Source: Spirochaetaceae bacterium
GTDB lineage: Bacteria; Spirochaetota; Spirochaetia; SZUA-6; Fen-1364
Assembly: GCA_003141795.1 (NCBI GenBank)
Contig: PLNO01000222.1
Coordinates: 26,432 to 38,675, forward strand
Direction: 5' to 3'
Length of the DNA stretch: 12,244 nucleotides
Of this stretch, positions 1 through 6,850 are shown one piece after another (position 1 is the stretch's first letter; each line of letters begins with the position of its first letter). A program made the position numbers and the translations under genes. Below the pieces are notes generated by a model. That model saw only the letters and a list, made by a program, of their open reading frames with translations. It was not told the DNA's origin and did not search any database.

Positions 1-1
1 C

Positions 2-733
2 AACCAGAGCGCCATGGGGCGCATCTCGGGCCTGCGATGGGAGAAAACGCGCTGGTGCCTCGTCCGCGTCCCCAATGCCGCTTTCGCCCAACAGGCGGGG
101 ACCGACGAAGAGACGATCACGGAGATGTTCTTCAACGCATGCCTGCGGGATTGGAAAACGGAGGGGGAGACCTGGCAGCGGTGGGCGCGCAGGTTGAACG
201 AGGGCCGCGAGGTGAGGCTCCTCGGCAAGGGTACAGACCTCCGCTTCTCCGTTGCCGGCCGCACGTGGATCCCCGCCGACGGGCGGATCAACATGCCCGA
301 CGGGGAGATCATGACTGCCCCCGTGGAAGGGAGCATGGAGGGCGAGGTCTTCTTCGAGTTCCCCGGCGTGCTGGGCGGAAGGCTCGTGCACGACATACGG
401 CTGCGCTTCGAAAAGGGAAAGCTCGTCAAGGCCACTTCCTCCACGAACCAGGATTTCCTCACCTCGATCCTCGCCACTGATGCGGGGGCGAGCGTGGTCG
501 GCGAGTTCGCCGTGGGAACGAACATGGCCGTGGACAGGTTCTGCAACGACATCCTCATAGACGAAAAGATCGGCGGCACGGTCCACCTCGCCATGGGCAG
601 GGCCTACGCGGAATGCGGCGGCCGCAACGCATCGGCAATCCACTGGGACATCGTCAAGGACATCCGCGCGGAAGGTGAGGTGCTCGTCGACGGCGTGCCG
701 GTGCTGAAGAACGGAAAGTTCCTCCTCTCATGA
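2..733 (+). CDS. M29-family metallo-aminopeptidase, C-terminal part (5' end outside window)
   Basis: The reading frame is already open at base 2 and runs to TGA at 731-733, so the gene begins upstream; the ATG at 14 is internal. About 243 residues are visible of a family that is usually about 400. The M29 (AmpS/aminopeptidase T) landmarks appear in order: PDGEIMTAP with the first metal-binding Glu, VEGSMEGEVFFEFPG, GEFAVGTN with the second Glu, DEKIGGTVHLAMG with a His, then AY, and finally GGRNASAIHWDIV with the closing His and Asp. All expected metal ligands of the family therefore seem to be present. Members are cytosolic, dimeric, metal-dependent exopeptidases that remove N-terminal residues from peptides. 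The stop overlaps the next start as ATGA, so translation is probably coupled to the sugar kinase. A broken gene is unlikely because the frame is clean throughout. Confidence 0.9.
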   Translation, partial: NQSAMGRISGLRWEKTRWCLVRVPNAAFAQQAGTDEETITEMFFNACLRDWKTEGETWQRWARRLNEGREVRLLGKGTDLRFSVAGRTWIPADGRINMPDGEIMTAPVEGSMEGEVFFEFPGVLGGRLVHDIRLRFEKGKLVKATSSTNQDFLTSILATDAGASVVGEFAVGTNMAVDRFCNDILIDEKIGGTVHLAMGRAYAECGGRNASAIHWDIVKDIRAEGEVLVDGVPVLKNGKFLLS

Positions 734-2232
734 GCGCGCGCTTTCTCCTCGGAATCGACATCGGCACCTACTCCTCCAAGGCCTCCCTCGTGCGGGAGGA
801 CGGGCTCGTGGTCGCGAGTGATTCGGTGGAGCATTCCCTTTCCCTCCCCCACCCGGGCTGGGCGGAGCACGATCCCGACGCGGTATGGTGGAAGGATTTT
901 CTCCACCTCTGCTCCACGCTCCTCGCAGCCACGCGCGTGCCTTCCGCCTCCATTGCGGCTGTAGGCATCAGCACGATTTCTCCCGCCGTCGTCATAGTGG
1001 ACGCCGCGGGAAAGGCGCTGCGGCCGGCGATCCTCTACGGCATCGACACGCGGGCGACCGCCGAGATCGCCGAGCTGGAGAGAGCCACGGGCGCAACGCT
1101 CTCCTCCCAGTCAGCGGCCCCCAAGGTGCTCTGGATCCGGCGCAACGAGCCGGCGCTGTGGTCGAAAACGCGATCCGTGCTCAACGGGAGCGGGTACCTC
1201 AACCTGCGCCTCACCGGGGAGCGGACCATCGACGTTTACGATGCCTCGATCTTCGCGCCTTTTTTCGATACCGAGAAGCTGGCTTGGTCGGAGCGGATCG
1301 CTCCCTTCGTCGCCCCCGTGGAGATGATGCCCCGGATCACATGGGCGTCTGAGATCGCCGGACGGATCACAGCCTCCGCCGCACGGGAAACGGGGCTCGC
1401 TGAAGGCACCCCCGTCATCACCGGCACAGCGGACGCCGCCGCAGAGGCGGTGAGCGCCGGATTTGCCGGTCCAGGCGACATGATGCTCATGTACGGGAGC
1501 AGCACGTTCTTCATCCTCGGAACCGCGGCACTTGCCGCGCCACGGAGGTTCTGGGGCTCCCGTTTCCTGGAACGCGGCTCCTTCGTCGTTGCCGGCGGCA
1601 CGGCAACCGCCGGGAGCCTCACCCGATGGTTCAGGGATTCCTTCGCGCCTGAGGAACGCGCCGCCGAGGCGCGGGGAGAAGGCAACGCATATGCTGGTCT
1701 GGCCTCCCTTGCCGCTTCCTCACCCGCCGGAGCCCGTGGGCTCGTTGCGCTCCCCTATTTCTCCGGCGAGCGCACGCCGCTCTCCGACCCCGACGCCCGC
1801 GGCATGCTCTTCGGCCTCACCCTCGGCCACAGCCGGGCCGACGTGTACCGCGCCCTGCTCGAATCGGTCGGGTACGCCATCAGGCACAACGTCGAATCAC
1901 TCGCGGCCGACGGCTGCGTCGCACGGCGCATCCTTGCGGTGGGCGGCGGCACGGAGAACCCGGTCTGGATGCAGATCGTCAGCGACATCGCCGGGCTCGA
2001 GCAGGAGATCCCCGCCGTGCTGACGGGCGCGAGCTACGGGGATGCGTTCCTTGCGGCAATGGGCGTGGGGATGTTCTCCTCCCTGCACGATATTTCCCGC
2101 TGGGTCACGGGCACCCGGCACGTCGCGCCCCGGGCGGACGAGCGCCTGCGCTACGAGGCCTCCTACCGCATCTATCGGGAGCTGTACGAGCGGAATGCCG
2201 ACCTCATGCACGAGATCGCGCGGCTGTCCTAG
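730..2232 (+). CDS. FGGY-family carbohydrate kinase (xylulokinase-like)
   Basis: This 500-residue protein has the full FGGY length. The N-terminal actin-like fold opens with LGIDIGTYSSKASL (residues 7-20, phosphate-binding loop), followed by a WAEHDPDAVW segment. YGIDTRA carries Asp106, expected at the sugar site, and PKVLWIRRNEP (131-141) resembles FGGY signature 1. TGTADAAAEAVSAG holds the probable catalytic base Asp235. The C-terminal domain shows YGSSTFF (255-261), GGTATAGSL, LPYFSGERTP (341-350) and the adenosine-binding AVGGGTENPVWMQIVSDI (403-420). It should phosphorylate a pentulose, a polyol or a related sugar with ATP in the cytoplasm; the exact substrate cannot be read from the sequence. 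The ATG overlaps the stop of the preceding aminopeptidase by 4 bases. No sugar transporter or isomerase adjoins it here, so the pathway is unknown. The TAG stop lies in a CTAG shared with the facing exporter gene. Confidence 0.93.
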   Translation: MSARFLLGIDIGTYSSKASLVREDGLVVASDSVEHSLSLPHPGWAEHDPDAVWWKDFLHLCSTLLAATRVPSASIAAVGISTISPAVVIVDAAGKALRPAILYGIDTRATAEIAELERATGATLSSQSAAPKVLWIRRNEPALWSKTRSVLNGSGYLNLRLTGERTIDVYDASIFAPFFDTEKLAWSERIAPFVAPVEMMPRITWASEIAGRITASAARETGLAEGTPVITGTADAAAEAVSAGFAGPGDMMLMYGSSTFFILGTAALAAPRRFWGSRFLERGSFVVAGGTATAGSLTRWFRDSFAPEERAAEARGEGNAYAGLASLAASSPAGARGLVALPYFSGERTPLSDPDARGMLFGLTLGHSRADVYRALLESVGYAIRHNVESLAADGCVARRILAVGGGTENPVWMQIVSDIAGLEQEIPAVLTGASYGDAFLAAMGVGMFSSLHDISRWVTGTRHVAPRADERLRYEASYRIYRELYERNADLMHEIARLS

Positions 2233-3443
2233 GAGAGCCTGTCGACCTTGCGCAGAGCGGGGAAGAGCCACGTCCACAGACCGACGACCACCAGCGTGCC
2301 GATGCCCCCCACGACGGCGGCAGGAACGATCCCCATCAATGAAGCGGTCGCACCCGATTCGAACTCTCCCAGCTCATTGGAGGCGCCGATGAAGATCGAG
2401 CTCACCGCGCTCACCCGTCCCCGGTTCTCATCCGGCGTGTTGATCTGCACCATGGTCTGCCGCACCACCACGCTCACCATGTCGGCTGCGCCCAGCCCCA
2501 GGAGTGCAGCGAGGGACAATGGAAAGGACCGCGACACGGCAAAGATGATGGTGAACACGCCGAACAGGGCGACGCACACGAGCATCCGGGGCCCCGCGTG
2601 TCGGGACAGCGGCTTCCGCGCAAGGCGGAGCGCGACGATCATCGCCCCCACGGCAGGCGCGCTGCGCAGAAGGCCCAGGCCCCAGGGGCCGACCAGAAGG
2701 ATGTCGCGCGCGTAGATCGGCAGGAGAGCTGTCGCGCCGCCGAAGAGCACGGCAAACAGATCGAGTGAGATGGCGCCGAGTATGGTGGGCCGGGAGAATA
2801 CGAAGCGCAGGCCGCTCAGCAACCCGTCCAACCCCGGCTTCACCGCCGCTGCCACGCGCAGGCGTGTTTTCACCAGGCCCATGAGAAGGGCGGCGCTGGC
2901 AAAACAGGCGGCGCACACCGCATAGACAACCGCCGGGCCGAACGCGTAGAGGAGCCCGCCGACGGCGGGCCCGGCAATAGTCGCTACCTGGAAAGTCGTG
3001 GAGTTCAGCGCGACAGCGCGGGGAAAATCCTCTCCCGGAACGAGGAAGGGAACGAGTGACATTCCTGCCGGATTGAGGAAGGCCTGCCCGGCGCCGAGCA
3101 GCGCGATGACGGGAAAGATCAGGCCGGCGCTCGTCCCGGGGATGAGGGAGATGGCGAGGAGGAGCAGCGTTACGAGCACGCCGAGGAGGTAGCCGAGGAC
3201 GAGGATCGTGCGCCTTTCGAACCGGTCAGCGGCAAGCCCTCCGGGAAGCGCAAGAAGGAGCAACGGCACGAACTGGGCGAGCCCGACCATGCCCAGCGCC
3301 AAAGCGCTGCGCGTCAGGTCGTACACGTGCCAGCCGACGGCGACTGTCAGCATGAGCGACGACAGGGATGCCAGCGCCCGGGCGGAAAGAAATATCCGAA
3401 AATCCCTGTGCCCCAGCACCCCTCCCAATACCTTCCCCTCCAT
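2229..3443 (-). CDS. MFS exporter, EntS/MFS_3 type
   Basis: This is a 404-residue hydrophobic protein with about 12 membrane segments, the normal major facilitator size. After a short cytosolic N-terminus, LGHRDFRIFLSARALASLSS leads into helix 1. The helix 2-3 loop has GGLAADRFERRTIL, a good MFS motif A. The stretch VPFLVPGEDFPRAVALNSTT and the late segment NRGRVSAVSSIFIGASNELG are typical of the EntS-like (MFS_3) branch, whose characterised member exports enterobactin. Proton-driven efflux of a small molecule is therefore the likely role; the substrate is unknown. I chose the ATG at 3443 because AAGGGGGTG lies just upstream on the minus strand; a TTG at 3464 is in frame but has no such site. 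The gene faces the FGGY kinase and the two stops overlap by 4 bases. Confidence 0.92.
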   Translation of the reverse strand: MEGKVLGGVLGHRDFRIFLSARALASLSSLMLTVAVGWHVYDLTRSALALGMVGLAQFVPLLLLALPGGLAADRFERRTILVLGYLLGVLVTLLLLAISLIPGTSAGLIFPVIALLGAGQAFLNPAGMSLVPFLVPGEDFPRAVALNSTTFQVATIAGPAVGGLLYAFGPAVVYAVCAACFASAALLMGLVKTRLRVAAAVKPGLDGLLSGLRFVFSRPTILGAISLDLFAVLFGGATALLPIYARDILLVGPWGLGLLRSAPAVGAMIVALRLARKPLSRHAGPRMLVCVALFGVFTIIFAVSRSFPLSLAALLGLGAADMVSVVVRQTMVQINTPDENRGRVSAVSSIFIGASNELGEFESGATASLMGIVPAAVVGGIGTLVVVGLWTWLFPALRKVDRLS

Positions 3444-3532
3444 GTCACCCCCTTCGCTATTCAAGATGGCATTTTTCGACTTGACAGGGAAGCCCGGATG
3501 CTTTTTCGTGGGAGAACAAACCAGGAGTCACA

Positions 3533-3698
3533 ATGACAAGCCGCGGCCGGTGAAGCTCTCCGTCGATCGTTCGGCGCGGTGCTTATCGGCGGCCTGATCG
3601 GGTTCCTCGTCTATTGGCTCATCACGTCTTGGCGAAGAGGATCCTCACGAGCTCTGACGGTCTCTCCTGCTGGGGCAGATGGCCCGATCCCTCGATGA
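3533..3698 (+). pseudogene. Possible small single-helix membrane protein, frameshifted
   Basis: AGGAG at 3523-3527 sits 5 bases before an ATG at 3533, an excellent start site inside the gap left by the exporter and hydrolase genes. That frame stops after six codons (TGA 3551-3553). One base away, the frame from 3537 to TGA at 3696-3698 is open and encodes QAAAGEALRRSFG, then a convincing membrane helix, GAVLIGGLIGFLVYWLITSW (3573-3632), followed by positive residues RR. A single-base indel between 3536 and 3550 would join them into a protein of about 54 residues with one helix. Its tail would overlap the 3' end of the hydrolase gene on the other strand. A TTGACA lies at 3481-3486, but no good -10 follows. 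It could be a real pseudogene, a sequencing indel or chance. I know no family match. Confidence 0.3.
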
Positions 3699-4494
3699 CG
3701 AAGAACCGCGCCCCGGGCTGCGATTCCGCCGCGGCCCGGCCGGCGGCCAGGGGGACGATCATGTCTTTGGCGCCCCACACGTAGGTCGTCGCGATGGCGG
3801 TGTCCTTCAACCTTCGCACCCAGCGCCGGCCCGACAGGAGCATCCAGAAAAAATACCCGCGAAAGAAGCTGAAGTACGCCCGCCGCTGCGTAGCGCTGGC
3901 CACGCGCTCCACAACCCTCTCGGCGAGGAATCGCCGGTCACCTTCGGGGAGCGCCGAAAGGTCGGCATAGTAGGGTTCAAGCGAGGCGTACGCGGCATCC
4001 GGCCTGCCCTCCAGGCCGCGGTAGTTGCGCTCTCCGATGCCGGGGATGAAGGTCGGGATAAGCCCGGGCGGAAGCCGGGAGATCACGGCAAGGCCGCCGT
4101 CGACGAGCACCAGTCCCGCCACGCGCTCGGGGTGTGCAACGGCAAAGGCCTGCACGAGGGACGCCCCGAGCGAGCTCCCCATGAAGGTCGCCCGATCGAC
4201 CCCGAGGGAATCGAGCAGCGCAAGAATCACACGAATGAGGAAGGGAGGAGTGAGCAGACGGTGGCCCCGGCGCGTGCTGCGACCGAAGCCGGGGAGATCC
4301 AGTGCGATCACCCGATACGTCCTGGACAACGGCTCTATCACGTGACGCCAGGTGTCCGCCTCGTCGCCGAGCCCGTGAACGAGCACGAGCGTCGGCGACC
4401 CGGGCGACCCGGCATCGTAATAGAAGAGATCGGTGCGAAGCCCTGGCAGCGTTGTTGTACGCGCATAGGATGCAAGCTCGAGCTGTGTACGCAT
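3622..4494 (-). CDS. Alpha/beta hydrolase (serine hydrolase, substrate unknown)
   Basis: This 290-residue protein shows the complete alpha/beta-hydrolase fold pattern. LVLVHGLGDEADTW (37-49) gives the HG oxyanion segment, and ALDLPGFGRS (64-73) follows. The nucleophile elbow GSSLGAS carries Ser108, the acid is Asp244 in WGAKDMIVP, and the base is His272 in GSGHLPQQERP. A cap region lies at about 140-215, containing an aromatic stretch near FFRGYFFWMLL. No signal peptide is evident, so it is probably cytosolic or peripherally membrane-bound. The family includes esterases, C-C bond hydrolases and haloalkane dehalogenases, and nothing here picks one. The ATG at 4494 is preferred. A TTG 36 bases upstream is in frame but coincides with a promoter -35 element, and the ATG lies just 6 bases after the -10, which suggests a leaderless mRNA. 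No Shine-Dalgarno precedes the ATG. Confidence 0.88.
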   Translation of the reverse strand: MRTQLELASYARTTTLPGLRTDLFYYDAGSPGSPTLVLVHGLGDEADTWRHVIEPLSRTYRVIALDLPGFGRSTRRGHRLLTPPFLIRVILALLDSLGVDRATFMGSSLGASLVQAFAVAHPERVAGLVLVDGGLAVISRLPPGLIPTFIPGIGERNYRGLEGRPDAAYASLEPYYADLSALPEGDRRFLAERVVERVASATQRRAYFSFFRGYFFWMLLSGRRWVRRLKDTAIATTYVWGAKDMIVPLAAGRAAAESQPGARFFVIEGSGHLPQQERPSELVRILFAKT

Positions 4495-4500
4495 GTCGGC

Positions 4501-4530
4501 ATGATAGGCGCTGCCGTGGCCCTGTATCAA
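4501..4530 (-). promoter_or_regulatory. Sigma-70-type promoter of the hydrolase gene (leaderless)
   Basis: Reading the minus strand, TTGATA (4530-4525) is followed after 18 bases by TATCAT (4506-4501). Each hexamer differs from the consensus at one position. The ATG of the hydrolase begins at 4494, six bases after the -10, exactly where transcription should start. No ribosome-binding site is present, which agrees with a leaderless transcript. Confidence 0.5.
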
Positions 4531-4540
4531 GGATGCGGAT

Positions 4541-4569
4541 TTGACGTTATGCGGCCGTGTGAGTATTCA
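4541..4569 (+). promoter_or_regulatory. Possible promoter of the thiol oxidoreductase gene
   Basis: TTGACG (4541-4546) and TATTCA (4564-4569) are separated by 17 bases and point toward the FrnE-like gene. Its -35 lies 10 bases from the -35 of the divergent hydrolase promoter. The -10 is weak, and the predicted start near 4576 would fall inside the Shine-Dalgarno AAGGAG (4575-4580), so this assignment is tentative. Confidence 0.3.
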
Positions 4570-4585
4570 TTCTCAAGGAGCCGGG

Positions 4586-5245
4586 ATGAAAATAGAAATC
4601 TGGTCCGACATAGTCTGCCCGTGGTGCTACATCGGCAAGAGGCGATTCGAGGCGGCACTCGTCGATTTCGAGCATCGGGACGCCGTGCAGGTGGTCTGGC
4701 GAAGCTTCGAGCTGGACCCCGATGCGCCGCGGCGCCTGGGCATGCCGCTCGCTGAAATGCTCGCGAAGAAGTACGGCATGTCCCTCGCGGAAGCCAAGTC
4801 CACGAACGAGCGCATCTCCACACTGGCTGCCGGCGAAGGGCTTTCCTATCACCTCGATGTGGCCCAGCCCGGCAACAGCTTCGCCGCGCACCGGCTCGTC
4901 CATCTGGCCGGCACACGGGGACACGCGGAGGCGATGCAGGAGCGGCTGATGAAGGCCTATTTCAGCGAAGGGCTTGCCATCAGCGATCCCGAGGTCCTCA
5001 TCACGCTGGCCGTTGACGCCGGCCTCGATGCCGCGGAGGCGCGCTCAGTGCTCGACGGCGACGGTTTTGCGGAAGAGGTGCGCGGCGACGAGGAGCGTGC
5101 GGCGCAGTTCGGCATCAGCGGGGTACCCTTCTTCGCTATAGAGGAACGGTGGGGGATCTCGGGCGCCCAGCCGCTCTCTGCGTTCAAGAGCGCGCTGAGC
5201 GATTCATGGAAGGAGCTCCATGAGCAGCCGGCCGAATCGGGATGA
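4586..5245 (+). CDS. DsbA-family oxidoreductase, FrnE-like
   Basis: This is a 219-residue protein of the normal FrnE/2-hydroxychromene-2-carboxylate isomerase-like size. It begins directly with the thioredoxin-fold strand IEIWSDIVCPWCYIGKRRFE. CPWC (Cys11 and Cys14) is the redox pair. The inserted helical domain follows (about 45-165, with FAAHRLVHLA at 99-108). The fold closes with FGISGVPFFAIEERWGISGA, where Pro181 is the cis-proline facing the active site. There is no signal peptide, so it acts in the cytosol. Characterised relatives are polyketide-associated FrnE and stress-related disulfide oxidoreductases/isomerases; the natural substrate is unknown. AAGGAG at 4575-4580 lies 5 bases before the chosen ATG, which clearly beats an upstream in-frame start at 4541. 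The gene diverges from the hydrolase, and its stop lies in the loop of a strong hairpin. Confidence 0.93.
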   Translation: MKIEIWSDIVCPWCYIGKRRFEAALVDFEHRDAVQVVWRSFELDPDAPRRLGMPLAEMLAKKYGMSLAEAKSTNERISTLAAGEGLSYHLDVAQPGNSFAAHRLVHLAGTRGHAEAMQERLMKAYFSEGLAISDPEVLITLAVDAGLDAAEARSVLDGDGFAEEVRGDEERAAQFGISGVPFFAIEERWGISGAQPLSAFKSALSDSWKELHEQPAESG

Positions 5246-5265
5246 GAGGACCCGCTTCGGCCGGC
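5227..5265. terminator. Long GC-rich hairpin between converging genes, probable bidirectional terminator
   Basis: GCCGGCCGAA (5227-5236) pairs perfectly with TTCGGCCGGC (5256-5265). After one mismatch (T5237/C5255), CGGG (5238-5241) pairs with CCCG (5251-5254). The loop is nine bases and includes the last bases of the TGA stop of the FrnE-like gene. The hairpin lies 9 bases from the stop of the facing DUF898 gene. Neither side has a clear T-run, so it may be a weak or non-classical terminator, or it may block transcripts in both directions or stabilise mRNA 3' ends. Confidence 0.55.
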
Positions 5266-5273
5266 GCTTATGA

Positions 5274-6242
5274 TCAGTCGTTGCGCTCCAGGAACGTCGA
5301 GGCGGCCATCCAGCTCCCGATCCGTGAGTATGCCCAGGGGATGTAGACGCCCAGGGTGATCAGGCAGAGGAGCGACTGGCCCCAGATGAGGCCGAAGCCC
5401 TTGCCCATGGCCCCCTCGAAGCTGAACCTGCCGACGTCCATGTCACCGCGGGAGAGGGTGACCTTCGGCGCAAAGTACACGTAGCAGCGCACCATGGCCG
5501 CGGGGCCGTAGATGCCGAGGGTGATGAGGGTCAGGAGAAACTGGCCGAGGATGAAGCCGCACGACGGCCAGAACCGCGCCTTCAGCGTCACCAGGAGATC
5601 CTTGAACGCCATGTTGAGATACCATTTCATCATCAGGAACATCAGCGGAACAAAGACGACGAAGACGATGAGGAACGTGATGATGGTCGTGGTGAGCTGC
5701 GTGCCCGAGGAGGATCCCATGCCGCGGCCCACTGCTGCGGCAGCAATGACCGCCACCAGCACGGTGACGACGATGATCGGGACCCACATACCCAGCAGGA
5801 AGTACACGAACAGCTTTCCGCCCTTGCCGAGGAACTCCGGGCTCGACCCGTCGTAGGTCGTCTCCGAGGCGATGTAGGCGACGATCTTCCGCGTGTACCA
5901 CGGCATGTAGACGAACAGCGTCACGACGGAGAGCAGCATGCCGAGGAGGTTCATCCCGAGATACGTGCCGATCGACCCTTTGAAACCGAAGCTCTTCCCC
6001 TGGAAAGAGAGGTTCGGGAGGACGATCCTCAGGATGATGATCGTGAAGATCGACTGCACCACCAGGATCAGGAAGATGAAGAGAACGGTGAAGAGGATGT
6101 ACAGCCCCGCATGCTCGGTGACGGGCACGAGCTTGGACAGGAGGATGTTCGGGATGTAGACGGCGAGGAAGATTACCCAGAACCCGAGGAACGGCCCCCA
6201 CCAGTCCTTGCCTTTGAGCGAGAGATCGAAGCTCGTTTTCAT
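5274..6242 (-). CDS. DUF898 / YjgN-family multi-pass membrane protein
   Basis: This 322-residue, strongly hydrophobic inner-membrane protein has about 8 probable helices. It carries the DUF898 repeat unit in which a hydrophobic helix ends in a TLGIY-P-W type turn followed by basic and aromatic residues. The unit is seen three times: VVTLFVYMPWYTRKIVAYI near 106-125, LLTLITLGIYGPAAMVRCYV, and LLCLITLGVYIPWAYSRIG near the C-terminus. The second copy has lost the usual PW (GP instead). No biochemical function is established for the family, so none is claimed. AAGGAG lies 5 bases before the ATG at 6242, which fixes the start against an upstream in-frame extension. It lies 47 bases downstream of the SET-domain gene on the same strand. 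A TATGAT at 6281-6276 in the gap could give an additional start site, but no matching -35 is seen. Confidence 0.9.
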   Translation of the reverse strand: MKTSFDLSLKGKDWWGPFLGFWVIFLAVYIPNILLSKLVPVTEHAGLYILFTVLFIFLILVVQSIFTIIILRIVLPNLSFQGKSFGFKGSIGTYLGMNLLGMLLSVVTLFVYMPWYTRKIVAYIASETTYDGSSPEFLGKGGKLFVYFLLGMWVPIIVVTVLVAVIAAAAVGRGMGSSSGTQLTTTIITFLIVFVVFVPLMFLMMKWYLNMAFKDLLVTLKARFWPSCGFILGQFLLTLITLGIYGPAAMVRCYVYFAPKVTLSRGDMDVGRFSFEGAMGKGFGLIWGQSLLCLITLGVYIPWAYSRIGSWMAASTFLERND

Positions 6243-6289
6243 GACTTCTCCTTTTTGATCCACTTCTAGACTTCTATCATACCGCAGGC

Positions 6290-6760
6290 TCAGGACGTCT
6301 TCCGCCTGCACGCCTCACAGAGGCAGCCCTTCTGCTTGATATACGCGTCGAAGTATTCCTTCCCGTAGTCATAGGTGAGCTCCCGGCCCGGGACGATCGC
6401 CTTGAGCGCGTAGATGCGGACCTTCTTGCCCCTCGTGTAGGCGACGCAGTTCGGCTCGCAGGAATGGTTGATGTAGCGGCTCTCGTTTTCCCGGGCCGTC
6501 CCGTCGATGGTCCAGCGGGAGTTCACCCTGAACAGGTACCGTCCTCCCTTGCGATCGGCATCCTCGTTGGAGAGGAGAGTCCCGGTGTATTCGATCACGA
6601 AGTCGCCCTTTCCATAGGGTCGTGTGGCAAACAAGCCCAGTCCGGATGCTGTCTTGCGTATCTCGAATCGTGTTTCTTTTGACAGAATGGCTGCTCCCAA
6701 AGATACAGTGATACGCTGACTCTGCCATTTTGCATTCGGAGCATCAAGGCTCGCGCTCAT
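6290..6760 (-). CDS. Small bacterial SET-domain protein (putative protein-lysine methyltransferase) with post-SET zinc site
   Basis: This 156-residue protein is essentially one SET domain. GLGLFA (40-45) is the AdoMet-binding start, followed by GDFVIEYTG (52-60). RYINHSCEPNCVA (95-107) contains the canonical NHSC-PN motif, and ELTYDYG (127-133) supplies the catalytic Tyr region. The C-terminal CLCEAC (146-151) is a post-SET CxCxxC, which with Cys101 would bind one zinc. SET enzymes transfer methyl groups from AdoMet to protein lysines; the bacterial target is unknown. There is no signal peptide, so it is cytosolic. The ATG at 6760 has no clear Shine-Dalgarno. The first 30 residues lie outside the domain and use A/T-ending codons more than the neighbours, so the true start may be internal (a TTG at residue 21 is one option). 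The lower third-position GC of the 5' part hints at transfer. Confidence 0.92.
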   Translation of the reverse strand: MSASLDAPNAKWQSQRITVSLGAAILSKETRFEIRKTASGLGLFATRPYGKGDFVIEYTGTLLSNEDADRKGGRYLFRVNSRWTIDGTARENESRYINHSCEPNCVAYTRGKKVRIYALKAIVPGRELTYDYGKEYFDAYIKQKGCLCEACRRKTS

Positions 6761-6850
6761 GGTCGATGGACGGAACTTTTTCTATATTCTGTCAGTTACT
6801 ATGCTTTTGTAACCCTGCATCGGGCAGGTGCGGGGAGAAGGGAACGGACC
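6761..6850. promoter_or_regulatory. AT-rich divergent control region between SET and LUD genes
   Basis: The first 55 bases of this 90-bp gap are the most A/T-rich part of the window. They hold several -10-like words: TACTAT (6797-6802) and TATGCT (6800-6805) toward the LUD gene, and TATAGA or GAATAT around 6783-6791 on the minus strand toward the SET gene, with TTACAA further upstream. None pairs with a good -35 at 16-18 bases, so exact promoters are not assigned. GAAGGGAA (6838-6845) is the probable ribosome-binding site of the LUD gene. Confidence 0.35.

Noticed and set aside
1236..1685. A 149-codon minus-strand open frame inside the FGGY kinase gene.
   Set aside because: It mirrors the kinase codons, is Ala/Pro/Ser/Arg-rich, and has no motif or independent start signal.
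3481..3486. Exact TTGACA in the exporter-hydrolase gap.
   Set aside because: No -10-like hexamer follows at 16-18 bases (TTTTCG, TTTCGT, TTCGTG), so a promoter is not supported.
3679..4755. A 358-codon open frame on the plus strand across the hydrolase gene and into the oxidoreductase gene.
   Set aside because: It lies antisense to a hydrolase with a full catalytic triad, has Arg/Pro/Gly/His-rich low-complexity composition typical of high-GC antisense frames, and no recognisable motif.
5443..6201. A 252-codon minus-strand frame within the DUF898 gene.
   Set aside because: It is His/Arg/Pro-rich and shifted by one base from a clear membrane protein with a good ribosome-binding site.
6276..6281. 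TATGAT on the minus strand between the SET and DUF898 genes.
   Set aside because: A good -10 word, but the sequence 16-18 bases upstream bears no resemblance to a -35; mentioned only as a possibility under the DUF898 gene.
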